A DNA stretch of 64,000 nucleotides from Persicobacter sp. CCB-QB2 (lineage in GTDB: Bacteria > Bacteroidota > Bacteroidia > Cytophagales > Cyclobacteriaceae), in the NCBI RefSeq assembly GCF_001274635.1, contig NZ_LBGV01000001.1:1984001-2048000 (forward strand). The letters are read 5' to 3'. The notes beneath the pieces are model-generated. The model made no database searches. It was given only the letters and a program-made list of their open reading frames with translations, and was not told the DNA's origin. Made by a program: the position numbers and the translations under genes. Shown here one piece after another: positions 8,835-18,016 of this stretch; within the stretch, counting starts at the first letter, position 1, and each line of letters opens with the position of its first letter.

Positions 8835-8997
8835 GGGCGAGGGTGGGTTTTCACTGCACCCCCGGCCAGGGATGAAGGCAGCGGCGAAGCCGGTTGTTGG
8901 AGCTCCTTTTGGGGGAAGCAATCCGTTGATGAATCTCAATCTTCCCCCAAAAGAGCGACTGCCGACAGCCCGGTCAGGCGTTAGCCTGGGGCCGCCC
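8835..8997. ncRNA. candidate structured RNA element (multibranch fold), strand undecided
   Basis: GC-rich, unlike its flanks. Closing stem GGGCG (8835-8839)/CGCCC (8993-8997); hairpin GGGTG (8841-8845)/CACCC (8857-8861); CCGGC (8862-8866)/GCCGG (8889-8893); long arm GCTCcTTTTGGGGGAAG (8902-8918)/CTTCCCCCAAAAGAGC (8941-8956) with one bulge and a 22-nt loop; CAGGC-GTTA-GCCTG (8975-8988). These nest without crossing. Overlapping frames on both strands are low-complexity in character and probably not proteins. It could be a riboswitch or sRNA, or a remnant of a mobile element's end; I do not recognise a known class. Confidence 0.4.
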
Positions 8998-9044
8998 AAA
9001 AATAAAAAACACCCTGTTTTTCATGATTACCATTGAAGAAAAGC

Positions 9045-9261
9045 TTGAGCCGGAATATTCACCATTAGCCTTAAAAATTCGCTTTAAGGAGCTAGACTTC
9101 AGCTTATTTTGGTCGATTTAGAGGTGACTGAATGACCCAAATTCGGGTGAACTTGCGTTCTCCTCCTTCGTCTGCCTGATTGAGAAAAATGGCAATAGGA
9201 AAACGCCGTCCTTTTTCCGAATGGCAGCTAAATGAGGATTTAAATATGAATATCCAGCTGA
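9045..9261 (-). repeat. TTAA-type inverted-repeat element, copy E
   Basis: Left end TTGAGCCGGAATATTCACC from 9045; right end tgaatatccagctga to 9261; 217 bp. The central palindrome reads ACCCAAATTCGGGT, where the outer G/C pair of the common form is replaced by A/T on both sides. It lies downstream of the MuiA-family gene. Confidence 0.75.
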
Positions 9262-9334
9262 TGGGCCGTTGCCCTTCGCCTCATAAGTGAGCCGCGTCAG
9301 CCCGATTGAGGGCAACCCCCAGGAGAAAAGTCAC

Positions 9335-10927
9335 CTATAGCCCATCCACTGAAAACCCCTTGGGATATTCCACTTCGAAGCCTAATTGAATGGTTTTTTT
9401 GGCTCCGGGAGCAAGCTCAAATTCCCATTTCAATTTCCCTGAAAACGCATCATGCACCGCTCCGCTTAATTCGGTGGGCTTCACCACAATTTTACCATTC
9501 TGACTCACGGGCAGTTGATCTTCGACGGCTACTTTTGCGGTGTTTTGACCATTATTCCGAACCTCAATTTGATAAAGCCGGCTTTCCCGAACTTTGCCTC
9601 CCAATACCCTTTTGCTTTTGTTTTGCTTCAGTTCTTTACGGCTACATTGAATTTGCGGACTAACCCCAAGGGAGATGACGAGCGTATCCGAAACAGCAGG
9701 ATCAATATAGCCCTGCCCCACATAACGGCCACCAAAATAATTCTGCGAGGGACCTTTTAACAAGGGATGATCTCCCCAATCAAAGAGGGTGGCGATCAGA
9801 AAAGCACTGGTATTTTCCTTTGGCACGACCTTGAATTGATAATCCGCCGTAAGTTCATATTGCGCCAACTCTACATAGCCATTCATTTTTTCAGATAGAA
9901 TGGTGGTAGGTTTCTCAATGGAAAAATCGGTCTGGATCACGTTCGTAGTCGTTTTGGTGTATTGATGCATGGCGGGTGCTTTAGCCTTTACCTCAAAATC
10001 CTCATCCACCGCTTCTTCTTCATAGTCCAAGTCAATATCCAATTCCATCATTTGGGTAGCAGCCCCACGCACCATGATTTTCGAAGGCTGGTTTTCCCGC
10101 AGATACCAAGGGTTTAGTGTCGCCAACTGCTGATTACTGTTGGCATTCCCGGTTACTAAGGTAAGAGGTACCTGTTTCCAATCGGCTCCGGTACTCTGAT
10201 AAATCTCTGCCTTGTGCACCAGCTGAACGGGACTTTGAATATCTTTTATCCTAATGTCATACTGTGTTTCCCATCCTGTCGCAGAGACCCGGTAATTGAG
10301 GTCGAAAGTCGCTTTGACTGCTTGAAAAGCTTCCAGGTTGACGATTACCGCCCCGCTTGTAATATAATAACTTCCCTTGTTATTTCTTCTCAAAAAATCC
10401 TGAAAAACTGCTTTTGCCTGCTGTTGTGCTTGTCGCGTCTTATTGATTGCCCGAAACAAGTCGGCGTCCTTTTGAGCATAATATTGTAATAGTTGCTTGA
10501 TTTCCTCTGTAGAACGATGTTCATTTCCGGCTTGCTGACTGTTTTGCTTAAGGATCTCTTGTTGCTTTTTTAGGGATTCCAGCTCAAACTCCAGCTCCTC
10601 CCTCTGATCCTGTAGCAGGAATAGAGAATCAGTATAATTTTGTTGTTGCAGTCGGATTTTGTCGGTCTTATAATCGTAGTCAAACCGGACCCCTTTGATC
10701 AATACCTGCCCACTGGAAGCTAGCTGAATACTCGCTTCCTCCACTCCCTGACTGATGCCCGTAAAAATAATTTCATGCTCTCCCTTACTCAAACTTTTGA
10801 TGGCCTTTCGATGAATGGTAGCACCGGACTCAAACAAGTCTACTTTGGAGATTTTGGAGGAAATTTCCTGTGCAAGGAGGGGGGTCGATAAAAACAGGAA
10901 TAATAAGAGGTTGCTTAGATACTTCAT
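9335..10927 (-). CDS. MuiA-family exported protein (DUF4140/DUF4139)
   Basis: 530 residues. Signal peptide (~1-19, ending LLAQ), N-terminal DUF4140-like domain (~25-125) with the segment KVDLFESGATIHRKA, a coiled coil (~90-170), and a long beta-rich DUF4139 domain (~200-525) ending in WEFELAPGAKKTIQLGFEVEYP. This is the architecture of proteins called mucoidy inhibitor A; the name comes from a single old phenotype and the biochemical role is unknown. It is predicted to be periplasmic or surface exposed. It stands alone, with repeat E and no clear terminator after it. Confidence 0.85.
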   Translation of the reverse strand: MKYLSNLLLFLFLSTPLLAQEISSKISKVDLFESGATIHRKAIKSLSKGEHEIIFTGISQGVEEASIQLASSGQVLIKGVRFDYDYKTDKIRLQQQNYTDSLFLLQDQREELEFELESLKKQQEILKQNSQQAGNEHRSTEEIKQLLQYYAQKDADLFRAINKTRQAQQQAKAVFQDFLRRNNKGSYYITSGAVIVNLEAFQAVKATFDLNYRVSATGWETQYDIRIKDIQSPVQLVHKAEIYQSTGADWKQVPLTLVTGNANSNQQLATLNPWYLRENQPSKIMVRGAATQMMELDIDLDYEEEAVDEDFEVKAKAPAMHQYTKTTTNVIQTDFSIEKPTTILSEKMNGYVELAQYELTADYQFKVVPKENTSAFLIATLFDWGDHPLLKGPSQNYFGGRYVGQGYIDPAVSDTLVISLGVSPQIQCSRKELKQNKSKRVLGGKVRESRLYQIEVRNNGQNTAKVAVEDQLPVSQNGKIVVKPTELSGAVHDAFSGKLKWEFELAPGAKKTIQLGFEVEYPKGFSVDGL

Positions 10928-11090
10928 CGCTTTGGAGTTTAGGAATGAAATATACCGACCTGCCTACTCCCGTCATCAGCCCTCACCAAATGGTCAGTAT
11001 ACTTAGAAAAATCACAAAAATTATTCCAAAACAAAAAATACGCCTGAGGTTGGGGAATAGGTGAGCTTTTTGAGGCAACCTTACAAAACT

Positions 11091-11522
11091 CTATTGCTCT
11101 ACCCATTTACTATCTCCGCACAAAAAATTGGTCGAAATGAAATAGGCAAAAACATATGTCACCATCACCAGAGGACAATACAGATAGATCAAATTCCGAT
11201 CATGAAAACTAAATAACCCTACATCATCATTCAGAATTGAGGGCAAAACTAGATTTAAGCTACCATAAACAATTGAAAGATAAAGCATCGAAGGCCACAA
11301 TAGCTTAAGCCTAAATATCCAGTGATTGACAATAAAGACAAACATTGGAAAACCAACAATCATGACCAGTAGATCAAATATTAAAAAGCCGAAATAATCT
11401 TCTTCGATCATTGAAAAATATTGTGGCCAATTCCTTACCACAATTAAACTAATAAGCATTAGGAGCAAAATCGCTAGATGCACCATAACTATTCTATACT
11501 TTTTCTTGGCTTTAATGATCAT
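11091..11522 (-). CDS. hypothetical integral membrane protein
   Basis: 143 residues with four hydrophobic segments (~12-28, ~42-65, ~70-95, ~112-133) joined by short loops; the C-terminus is STNFLCGDSKWVEQ. No family recognised. Base composition is more AT-rich than neighbouring genes and there are few charged residues, so it is coding-like but unassigned. ATG start at 11522. Confidence 0.55.
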   Translation of the reverse strand: MIIKAKKKYRIVMVHLAILLLMLISLIVVRNWPQYFSMIEEDYFGFLIFDLLVMIVGFPMFVFIVNHWIFRLKLLWPSMLYLSIVYGSLNLVLPSILNDDVGLFSFHDRNLIYLYCPLVMVTYVFAYFISTNFLCGDSKWVEQ

Positions 11523-11710
11523 TGCTAATAACTATTTATACCTCACCAGAGACTCTTAGAGTATAATGTGATTTTAAAAAAAAGGAATTTGGCCTTAACT
11601 CCCTATCAAAGAAAAATCCAATGGAATCACTACTACATTGGATTACATTTCTTGGGGTAGCACGGAGAATTAGAAAAGCCCCAAACGCATAGTTGATGGC
11701 CAACTCCAAG

Positions 11711-12391
11711 CTATCGCAACATTATTCGCAACATTTCATTTCCCCCTTTCTGAAACTCGTAGGTCACTTGCTCTATACTCAGGACATAATCCTTTTCCAA
11801 GGCCTTCAAAATCCCGGGTAGAACCTCTGAAGGTTGTCCGGACAGATTTAATAAAGGAAAAATTCTGACTTCTTCACACACTCTCAGCATTTCGTAAATG
11901 GCTTGCAGATGGAAGGACAGCCCAAGCTCTGCATATAGCAATAAAAAATGAGAGCTCAGCCCAAGCTCAAAAGAAAGATCATCAAAGGGCATTGGTTGAG
12001 GCAGGGCATGAAAAATATATCGATTTTGATTTTTACCCATTTCAAAATCATCCAAAAAAGCCTGCATAGCCTCCATCCTGCATTTCTCCAGAGCATCCGC
12101 ATCTTTAAAAACCGACCAATCGAATTGCTGCTCATTCTGGCGAATTTGCGACATCACGATCTCTTTGGTCTCCAGTATACGATTCTCGATATCATTTTTG
12201 GAAAACTGGTATATTGGATCTATTGAAACTACCGCATTTCCCAGGGCCGTCATTTCCTGATTAAAACTGGCAGGACCGTCTCCAAAACTGATGATTTTTC
12301 GTTTGAAATCCTTAGGTGATAAAGCAAACATGGATTGATATTCGCCCATTGTCCTACCCCATGGGACTACATTTTCTAATTCAAAAGCCAT
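11711..12391 (-). CDS. SAM-dependent methyltransferase-like protein
   Basis: 226 residues with a class I Rossmann-like order: a motif I glycine loop ISFGDGPASF (~34-43), an acidic end of the next strand (VSIDP, ~55-59), and a SSHFLLLY block (~146-153) typical of a group of bacterial SAM-dependent methyltransferases seen with AMP-nucleosidase-like layout. The glycine loop departs from GxGxG, so catalysis is likely but not certain. Substrate unknown. ATG start at 12391; the lepA terminator lies in the upstream gap. Confidence 0.7.
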   Translation of the reverse strand: MAFELENVVPWGRTMGEYQSMFALSPKDFKRKIISFGDGPASFNQEMTALGNAVVSIDPIYQFSKNDIENRILETKEIVMSQIRQNEQQFDWSVFKDADALEKCRMEAMQAFLDDFEMGKNQNRYIFHALPQPMPFDDLSFELGLSSHFLLLYAELGLSFHLQAIYEMLRVCEEVRIFPLLNLSGQPSEVLPGILKALEKDYVLSIEQVTYEFQKGGNEMLRIMLR

Positions 12392-12526
12392 AAACCGTTA
12401 TTTAAAATACTTCCACAAAATATACCCAACAGTAAATCGCTCTTTTTGTGGAAATCACCTCCAAATAACTTTTACAAAAAACCAATTCCAAGCAGAATCA
12501 GACAATTATAATTTTCATAACAAAAT

Positions 12527-12557
12527 AAAAAAACACCGACCTTACAGCCGGTGTTTT
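12527..12557 (-). terminator. rho-independent terminator of lepA
   Basis: AAACACCG (12531-12538)/CGGTGTTT (12549-12556) hairpin; T run on the minus strand from 12530 down. About 35 bp after the lepA stop codon. Confidence 0.85.
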
Positions 12558-12591
12558 TGCATTATCTTAAAACGACCAAAGGCCGCCAAAC

Positions 12592-14382
12592 TTAATCATC
12601 CAATTTCAAGACGGCCATAAAGGCTTCTTGTGGGATTTCCACATTACCTACCTGACGCATACGCTTTTTACCTTTCTTCTGCTTCTCCAAAAGTTTACGC
12701 TTACGGGAAATATCACCACCGTAACATTTCGCAATTACGTTTTTACGCAAGGCTTTTACTGTTTCACGAGCGATAATCTTGGTACCAATTGCGGCCTGAA
12801 TGGCCACCTCGAATTGCTGACGCGGTAATAACTCACGTAACTTTTCACACAGTCGCTTACCCCACTCATAGGCTTTGTCACGGTGAACTACAGCAGAAAG
12901 CGCATCCACTCCTTCGCCATTCAACATGATGTCCAGCTTCACCAATTTAGACTTACGGAATCCGATCAATTCGTAATCCAATGAAGCATAACCTTTGGAG
13001 ATGGTTTTCAACTTATCGAAGAAATCAAATACGATCTCGGCCAATGGAATTTCAAAGATCAATTCCACCCGATCCGTCGTCAGATAAGTTTGCGACAACA
13101 AGGTACCGCGCTTATCCATACACAAACCGATCACCGGACCGATAAACTCCGCCTTGGTAATGATCTGTGCCTTGATAAATGGCTCCTCCATAGTGTCAAT
13201 AAAGTTCGGCTCCGGCATTTCAGAAGGCGCATTGATCGCCACCGTCTGACCATCAGTCGTGGTGCAACGGAACTGTACGGAAGGAACCGTCGTAATCACC
13301 GTCATGTCGAACTCACGCTCCAAACGCTCCTGCACGATCTCCAGGTGCAACATGCCTAGGAATCCACAACGAAATCCAAAACCCAGGGCAGCAGAAGTCT
13401 CCGGTTCCCAAACTAAGGAAGCATCATTCAGCTGCAATTTCTCCATAGAGGATCGTAGCTCCTCAAACTCCGTAGTATCCACCGGATAAATACCGGCAAA
13501 GACCATCGGTTTTACATCCTCAAAACCTTTTACGATTTCGGTGGTCGGGTTTTCCACATGCGTGATCGTATCCCCCACTTTTACCTCGCGGGCATCTTTA
13601 ATACCAGAGATCAGGTAACCTACATCTCCTACCCCAATTTCTTTCTGAGGATCCTGCTCCAGGCGCAATATTCCGATTTCATCAGCATTATATTGGCGTC
13701 CGGTGGCACAGAATTTTACTTTATCTCCCTTGCGGATCATACCGTCATACACCCGGAAGATTACCTCCACCCCACGGAATGGGTTAAACTGCGAATCAAA
13801 AATCATCGCACGTAAAGGTTTCTTCGGATCTCCGCTTGGGGCAGGAATACGATCCACAATCGCTTCCAAAATCTCCGGAACCCCTTGTCCGGTTTTACCT
13901 GATGCCGTCAGGATCTCATCATAGTCTACTCCGCAAAGCTCCACGACCTCATCTGAGACCGCCTCTGGATCCGCCGATGGCAAATCAATCTTATTCAGGA
14001 TTGGAATGATTTTCAAATCATGCTCCATCGCTAAATAAAGGTTGGAGATGGTCTGCGCCTCAACTCCCTGAGAAGCGTCGACAATCAACAATGCACCTTC
14101 ACAAGCCGCGATGGAACGGGAAACCTCGTAAGAGAAATCCACGTGGCCGGGAGTATCAATCAAATTCAGGGTGTATTTCTGTCCGTCTTTCTCATAGTCC
14201 ATCTGGATGGCATGAGACTTAATCGTGATCCCGCGCTCGCGCTCAAGATCCATATCATCCAGCACCTGACTCTGCATTTCCCGATCGCCCACTGTGGAAG
14301 TTTCCTGCAGCAGTCGGTCCGCTAAAGTACTCTTACCGTGGTCGATATGCGCAATGATGCAAAAATTTCTAATATGATCCAT
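12592..14382 (-). CDS. lepA: elongation factor 4 (LepA), ribosome back-translocase GTPase
   Basis: 596 residues, the normal length. The GTPase domain has G1 AHIDHGKST (11-19), G2 RGITI (~50-54), G3 DTPGH (76-80) and G4 NKID (~130-133). Domains II, III and V follow, then the LepA-specific C-terminal domain, which ends in the Lys-rich [15 protein letters not shown] block. EF4 binds ribosomes and promotes remodelling of stalled or immature complexes. ATG start at 14382 gives the standard [17 protein letters not shown]-terminus. Single-gene unit with a strong terminator. Confidence 0.98.
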   Translation of the reverse strand: MDHIRNFCIIAHIDHGKSTLADRLLQETSTVGDREMQSQVLDDMDLERERGITIKSHAIQMDYEKDGQKYTLNLIDTPGHVDFSYEVSRSIAACEGALLIVDASQGVEAQTISNLYLAMEHDLKIIPILNKIDLPSADPEAVSDEVVELCGVDYDEILTASGKTGQGVPEILEAIVDRIPAPSGDPKKPLRAMIFDSQFNPFRGVEVIFRVYDGMIRKGDKVKFCATGRQYNADEIGILRLEQDPQKEIGVGDVGYLISGIKDAREVKVGDTITHVENPTTEIVKGFEDVKPMVFAGIYPVDTTEFEELRSSMEKLQLNDASLVWEPETSAALGFGFRCGFLGMLHLEIVQERLEREFDMTVITTVPSVQFRCTTTDGQTVAINAPSEMPEPNFIDTMEEPFIKAQIITKAEFIGPVIGLCMDKRGTLLSQTYLTTDRVELIFEIPLAEIVFDFFDKLKTISKGYASLDYELIGFRKSKLVKLDIMLNGEGVDALSAVVHRDKAYEWGKRLCEKLRELLPRQQFEVAIQAAIGTKIIARETVKALRKNVIAKCYGGDISRKRKLLEKQKKGKKRMRQVGNVEIPQEAFMAVLKLDD

Positions 14383-14831
14383 TGAAGATTATTTGTTTCA
14401 ATTATGGTGATATCCCGGGAATTATTCACAGCCCTAGGCATAAGTACGCAAATATACGAAAATTAAAGCGATTGGAAGCAAGCCGAAAAAAAATTGATGG
14501 GATTAGAAAACGATTGAAAAGGAAAAATTCCGGTTTTTTTTAAAGGGGGATTTTGGTGAATTACCATATGACGGGAACAAAAAGCCCTGCATAAAGCGTT
14601 TTCCTCAAAAAAGCAGTATGGAAATAGGGAATATCACAAAACATGATCGTGGTCAGTTAAACAAACCACCCTCATTAGCTTCCACTATTCAATAAATGAT
14701 CTAAATTTGTATTGAAAAAAAAAGAAATATAGGTTCGAGCGCCCCCTCAAGGCGCTTAGAAACTTACTATAACATCAAGGATTAGCTTTTTTTTAAGAAG
14801 TTGATCCCTCACCAATTCAAAACATAAATAC
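14383..14831. other. intergenic region with candidate ldhA leader
   Basis: Divergent gap between lepA and the dehydrogenase gene. A TAAATTTG (-7-like, TAnnTTTG) lies at 14702-14709 but lacks a clear TTG box 19-20 bp upstream. A hairpin AGCGCC (14738-14743)/GGCGCT (14751-14756) follows in what would be the leader. Near 14413-14430 the sequence cccgggaattattcacagcc resembles a terminus of the TTAA repeat, but nothing else of that element is present. I see nothing further. Confidence 0.35.
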
Positions 14832-15824
14832 ATGAAAATTGCATTCTATTCTTACAAATCTTATGATAAAGAATGGTTTAATCGCTGTAACGAAGACTTT
14901 GGCTACGAATTCAAATATTTCCGTGTTCAGCTAGACGAGGAAACAGTGGATTACTCCAAAGGGTGTGATGCTGTTTGTGTTTTTGTAAATGACAAACTTA
15001 ACCGCGAAATCATTGAAAAACTGGCAGCCAACGGCATCAAATTGATTGCCCTTCGATGTGCCGGTTTCAACAATGTAGATTTGGAAGCTGCTCAGGAATT
15101 TGGCATTGACGTTCGTCGTGTACCGGCTTACTCTCCGGAGGCGGTTGCCGAGCACGCTGTAGCTTTGATTCTGACTTTGAACCGCAAGATCCACCGTGCC
15201 TATAATCGTGTTCGTGACGGCAACTTCTCTTTGTCTCGCTTAACAGGCTTTAACCTGCATGGAAAGACTGTGGGCGTGGTAGGTACCGGTAAAATCGGGA
15301 TGATCTTCGCCAATATCATGAAAGGATTTGGTTGTGAAATTGTGATGTATGACAAATTCCCGAACAAAAAATTCGAGAAAGATGGGATGCGTTATGTAGA
15401 CCTGACGGAACTATTGCAAAAGTCGGACATTGTCTCGCTGCATACCCCACTGCTACCGGAAACTTCCCACATGATGAACCAGTATACTTTTGGTTTAATG
15501 AAGGAAGGTGCCATGTTGATTAACACTTCTCGTGGTGGACTGATCAATACACAGGCTGCTATTGACGCCCTGAAGACTGGTCAATTGGGATATTTAGCGA
15601 TTGATGTATATGAGATGGAAGAAGGCTTGTTCTTCCACAATCACTCGGAGAAAATCATTACGGATGATACCATTTCCCGATTGTTGGCCTTCCCTAACGT
15701 ATTGATCACTTCGCACCAGGCTTTCTTTACGGTAGAAGCCCTGAACCAAATCTCTCTGGTTACCTTGACGAACATTAAAGAACATCAGGAAGGTGTGATC
15801 AGCGCCAATCAGGTGAAAATCTAA
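14832..15824 (+). CDS. ldhA: D-lactate dehydrogenase (fermentative, 2-hydroxyacid dehydrogenase family)
   Basis: 330 residues. NAD-binding loop GTGKIG at 151-156; catalytic Arg in INTSRGGLIN (~235), Glu in the DVYEMEEG region and His in TSHQAFFT (~296), the triad of D-isomer specific 2-hydroxyacid dehydrogenases. The N-terminal RCAGFNNVDL block (~75-84) and overall length match the LdhA branch rather than SerA. Reaction: pyruvate + NADH to D-lactate, cytoplasmic. It has its own terminator, and lrgA/lrgB follow on the same strand. Confidence 0.93.
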   Translation: MKIAFYSYKSYDKEWFNRCNEDFGYEFKYFRVQLDEETVDYSKGCDAVCVFVNDKLNREIIEKLAANGIKLIALRCAGFNNVDLEAAQEFGIDVRRVPAYSPEAVAEHAVALILTLNRKIHRAYNRVRDGNFSLSRLTGFNLHGKTVGVVGTGKIGMIFANIMKGFGCEIVMYDKFPNKKFEKDGMRYVDLTELLQKSDIVSLHTPLLPETSHMMNQYTFGLMKEGAMLINTSRGGLINTQAAIDALKTGQLGYLAIDVYEMEEGLFFHNHSEKIITDDTISRLLAFPNVLITSHQAFFTVEALNQISLVTLTNIKEHQEGVISANQVKI

Positions 15825-15863
15825 GCCTAGTTTCGGGCTTACGGTCAAACAGACCATGAAAGT

Positions 15864-15898
15864 AAAAAATGATCTGGAGGCACTTCAGATCATTTTTT
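15864..15898 (+). terminator. rho-independent terminator of ldhA
   Basis: Perfect 13-bp arms AAAAAATGATCTG (15864-15876)/CAGATCATTTTTT (15886-15898), 40 bp after the stop codon. The symmetrical A/T tails could work on both strands. Confidence 0.9.
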
Positions 15899-15941
15899 GT
15901 TTCTCCGCCTTCCAATTGTCTTCTCAAAAATTTGAAGCAGA

Positions 15942-16283
15942 ATGATTAAAAGTCTTACCTATATCTTCGGATGCCTGTTATTGGGTGAAATCATCCAGAC
16001 CTTCGGGCATCTTTCCATACCAGGCAGTATTATTGGTATGCTCTTGCTGACTGCAGCACTGCATTTTAAGATTTTATTGCTGGATGATGTAAAGCGATTC
16101 GCCACTATTTTGAATAAAAATATGGCCTTCCTATTCGTTCCTCCAGGGGTGGCACTGATTCAGTACATCTCCACCATTCAATCACAACTTCTGGCCATTG
16201 TGGGATCCTGTGTCCTGAGTACCATCATCGTACTCATCGTTGTGGCTTTCACCATGCAAAAATTAGACAAAACCAATGGATGA
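15942..16283 (+). CDS. lrgA: CidA/LrgA family membrane protein
   Basis: 113 residues with four hydrophobic segments. Family blocks IPGSIIGMLLL (~26-36) and LFVPPGVALI (~64-73) are clear. The family was first described as holin/antiholin-like; later work on lrgAB/pftAB-type pairs supports a role in pyruvate transport. It overlaps lrgB by 8 bp, so the two are translated together. The gene directly upstream makes D-lactate from pyruvate, which fits a pyruvate/overflow role, though a strong terminator lies between. Confidence 0.93.
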   Translation: MIKSLTYIFGCLLLGEIIQTFGHLSIPGSIIGMLLLTAALHFKILLLDDVKRFATILNKNMAFLFVPPGVALIQYISTIQSQLLAIVGSCVLSTIIVLIVVAFTMQKLDKTNG

Positions 16284-17001
16284 GTTATACGCCGTATTAA
16301 ATACTAAAATCTTCAGCATCACCTTTACCTGTTTGGTGTATCTGCTTTCCCAAAAACTGTATGCCAGGAGCAGGAATTTCTTTTTATTCCACCCTGTATT
16401 ATTAAGCATCGCCGTATTGATCGCCTATCTGAAAATCTCCGGGGTTTCCTATGAAACCTATAAAGAAGGCGGGGATTATATCAGCTTTTTTCTAGGGCCA
16501 GCCGTAGTGGCACTGGGGGTGCCTTTATACTTGCAAATTGAAGAAATCCGTGCTCAAAAAGGACCAATTCTAATTTCCCTGATTATCGGATGTATCATCG
16601 GGATATTATCCGGTGTTTTCTTCGCTTTCCTTTTTGGAGGCACCAAGGAAGTGATTTTCTCTATCGCTCCTAAGTCGGTGACCACCCCAATCGCAATGGG
16701 AATTTCAGGAAGTATTGGTGGCATTCCATCCCTTACCGCTATTATTGTGGTACTTGTAGGGATTTTCGGTGGGATTGTCGGAGTTCCGATTTTAAAAGCC
16801 TTAAAAATCACCAACCCTAAAGCCATGGGCCTAGGCATGGGTGCTTGTGCGCATGGCGTTGGCACTGCAGCAGTATCGGAAGAGGGGCAGGTGCATGCAG
16901 CTTATGGAGGACTGGCACTTGGGTTATGCGGCGTGATCACGGCCATTTTAACACCGCTTTTTATGAATGTGGTTTGGCCATTGATGGAAATGTGGAAATA
17001 G
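16276..17001 (+). CDS. lrgB: LrgB/CidB family membrane protein
   Basis: 241 residues, polytopic, normal length. Characteristic Gly-rich blocks: FLGPAVVALGVPLY (~72-85), SIAPKSVTTPIAM (~128-140), GACAHGVGTAAV (~188-199) and GLCGVITAI (~216-224). Works with LrgA, whose stop it overlaps. The two are probably regulated together; no LytTR or LysR regulator gene is beside them. Confidence 0.95.
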   Translation: MDELYAVLNTKIFSITFTCLVYLLSQKLYARSRNFFLFHPVLLSIAVLIAYLKISGVSYETYKEGGDYISFFLGPAVVALGVPLYLQIEEIRAQKGPILISLIIGCIIGILSGVFFAFLFGGTKEVIFSIAPKSVTTPIAMGISGSIGGIPSLTAIIVVLVGIFGGIVGVPILKALKITNPKAMGLGMGACAHGVGTAAVSEEGQVHAAYGGLALGLCGVITAILTPLFMNVVWPLMEMWK

Positions 17002-17002
17002 C

Positions 17003-17045
17003 AAAAAAATGCCCAATGGGTGAGATTCCAATCTTACCCATTGGG
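17003..17045 (-). terminator. terminator between lrgB and the siaC operon
   Basis: CCCAATGGGT (17012-17021)/ACCCATTGGG (17036-17045), perfect 10-bp arms extended by GATT/AATC pairs. The run of T lies on the minus strand, so it chiefly ends the siaC operon; it may also stop lrgB reading in. Confidence 0.8.
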
Positions 17046-17072
17046 AAAACTATATCCATGCGAGTTTTTAGA

Positions 17073-17483
17073 TTATAGCTCGTATTCTACCAGGTTCATT
17101 TCCAACTCACTCTCCTCAATAAAATCCTCTGCTTCCATCAGCATCTCCTCATCATCCGGGTCAGGATAGAACCAGTTGACCGTGATATTATTATTTGAAT
17201 CTTCCAGTGCTTTGAGATTAATAAATAAATCCAGTAACGCACGGGAAGAGGCCGTATTAAAATACGTCAGTTTAATATCTAAATTGAATTCCTCTCCACC
17301 CTCTTCAAAGAATACGGAAACCCACTTAAAAATATCTTCATAAAACTGGTAGGGCTCTTCCAGATAAGACTCCCCTTCAATAGTACCTTTACGCTCCTCA
17401 GCACTTAATTTAATATTCGGGATAAAGAACTTTTCCCGACTTCCTTCAACAATAAAATCTTGCATGGTTATTTTATTTTTCAA
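17073..17483 (-). CDS. siaC: SiaC-family regulatory phosphoprotein (DUF1987)
   Basis: 136 residues, one compact domain. The block YFNTASSRALLDLF (~72-85) corresponds to the segment that carries the phosphorylated Thr/Ser in SiaC of Pseudomonas, where SiaB phosphorylates and SiaA dephosphorylates it. The C-terminus is very acidic. Its start lies 11 bp inside the upstream kinase gene, so translation is coupled; an internal Met at residue 7 is an alternative start. It is the last gene of the operon running from 30479. No diguanylate cyclase (SiaD) is present here, so the downstream target must be different or elsewhere. Confidence 0.88.
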   Translation of the reverse strand: MKNKITMQDFIVEGSREKFFIPNIKLSAEERKGTIEGESYLEEPYQFYEDIFKWVSVFFEEGGEEFNLDIKLTYFNTASSRALLDLFINLKALEDSNNNITVNWFYPDPDDEEMLMEAEDFIEESELEMNLVEYEL

Positions 17484-18012
17484 GTTTCACAAAAATAGAT
17501 AATAAGGATCTTCTGTCGTCAATATCCTCGACGTCAAAGGTGATCGGACCTTGCGCTTTTATGGCAACTTGTATGATCCCAATATTGCCAGAATTTGGGC
17601 GATTTTCATCTGCATGTAATAAATATGCCCTTTTCATCTTGCGCAAACCTTCCTTGCCCAATTGATTGATCAACTCCCCCTTTTGCTCTACCTTGGAAAG
17701 ATCTGCTTTGTTAACTTCATTGCAGGCCCAAATCTCCAAATGAGTCTCGGTTTCCTCCAATTTAAACAATCCTACTCCTGCCTCGGATTCCCGGTCACGA
17801 ACAGCTGAATAATTTGAAATGTTTTGTACTAATTCCATATAGATGGAAAAAGCCCGCTTCCATAGGCTGGAATTATCCCCGAACTTCACCCTGAGATAGT
17901 TGCCTACCAAGCCAATGTTCCCCGAATTAAAGGGGCCGTAAACCTCTAATTTGGCAGGATATGACTGCCAAAATATGGTTCTTCGCTTTTGTTTGATTTG
18001 GTCGTAACGCAT
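17473..18012 (-). CDS. siaB: SiaB-family protein kinase (DUF6272)
   Basis: 179 residues. A GHKL-type N-box is visible in SIYMELVQNISNYS (~57-70) with the Glu/Asn pair used for Mg-ATP binding; the rest is a short kinase fold without a sensor region. Family members act as Ser/Thr kinases on SiaC. It begins 4 bp after the phosphatase gene stop and overlaps siaC by 11 bp. By the known scheme it opposes the PP2C phosphatase just upstream. Confidence 0.87.
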   Translation of the reverse strand: MRYDQIKQKRRTIFWQSYPAKLEVYGPFNSGNIGLVGNYLRVKFGDNSSLWKRAFSIYMELVQNISNYSAVRDRESEAGVGLFKLEETETHLEIWACNEVNKADLSKVEQKGELINQLGKEGLRKMKRAYLLHADENRPNSGNIGIIQVAIKAQGPITFDVEDIDDRRSLLSIFVKLEK

Positions 18013-18016
18013 GGTA

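Noticed and set aside
8796..9036. Overlapping 67- and 77-codon frames on both strands
   Set aside because: They cover the structured GC-rich element; Pro/Gly/Arg-rich with no family. Explained by the fold.
14413..14430. Terminus-like sequence cccgggaattattcac near lepA
   Set aside because: Only one short end matches; no second end, no TTAA flank and no internal repeat block, so not counted as a copy.
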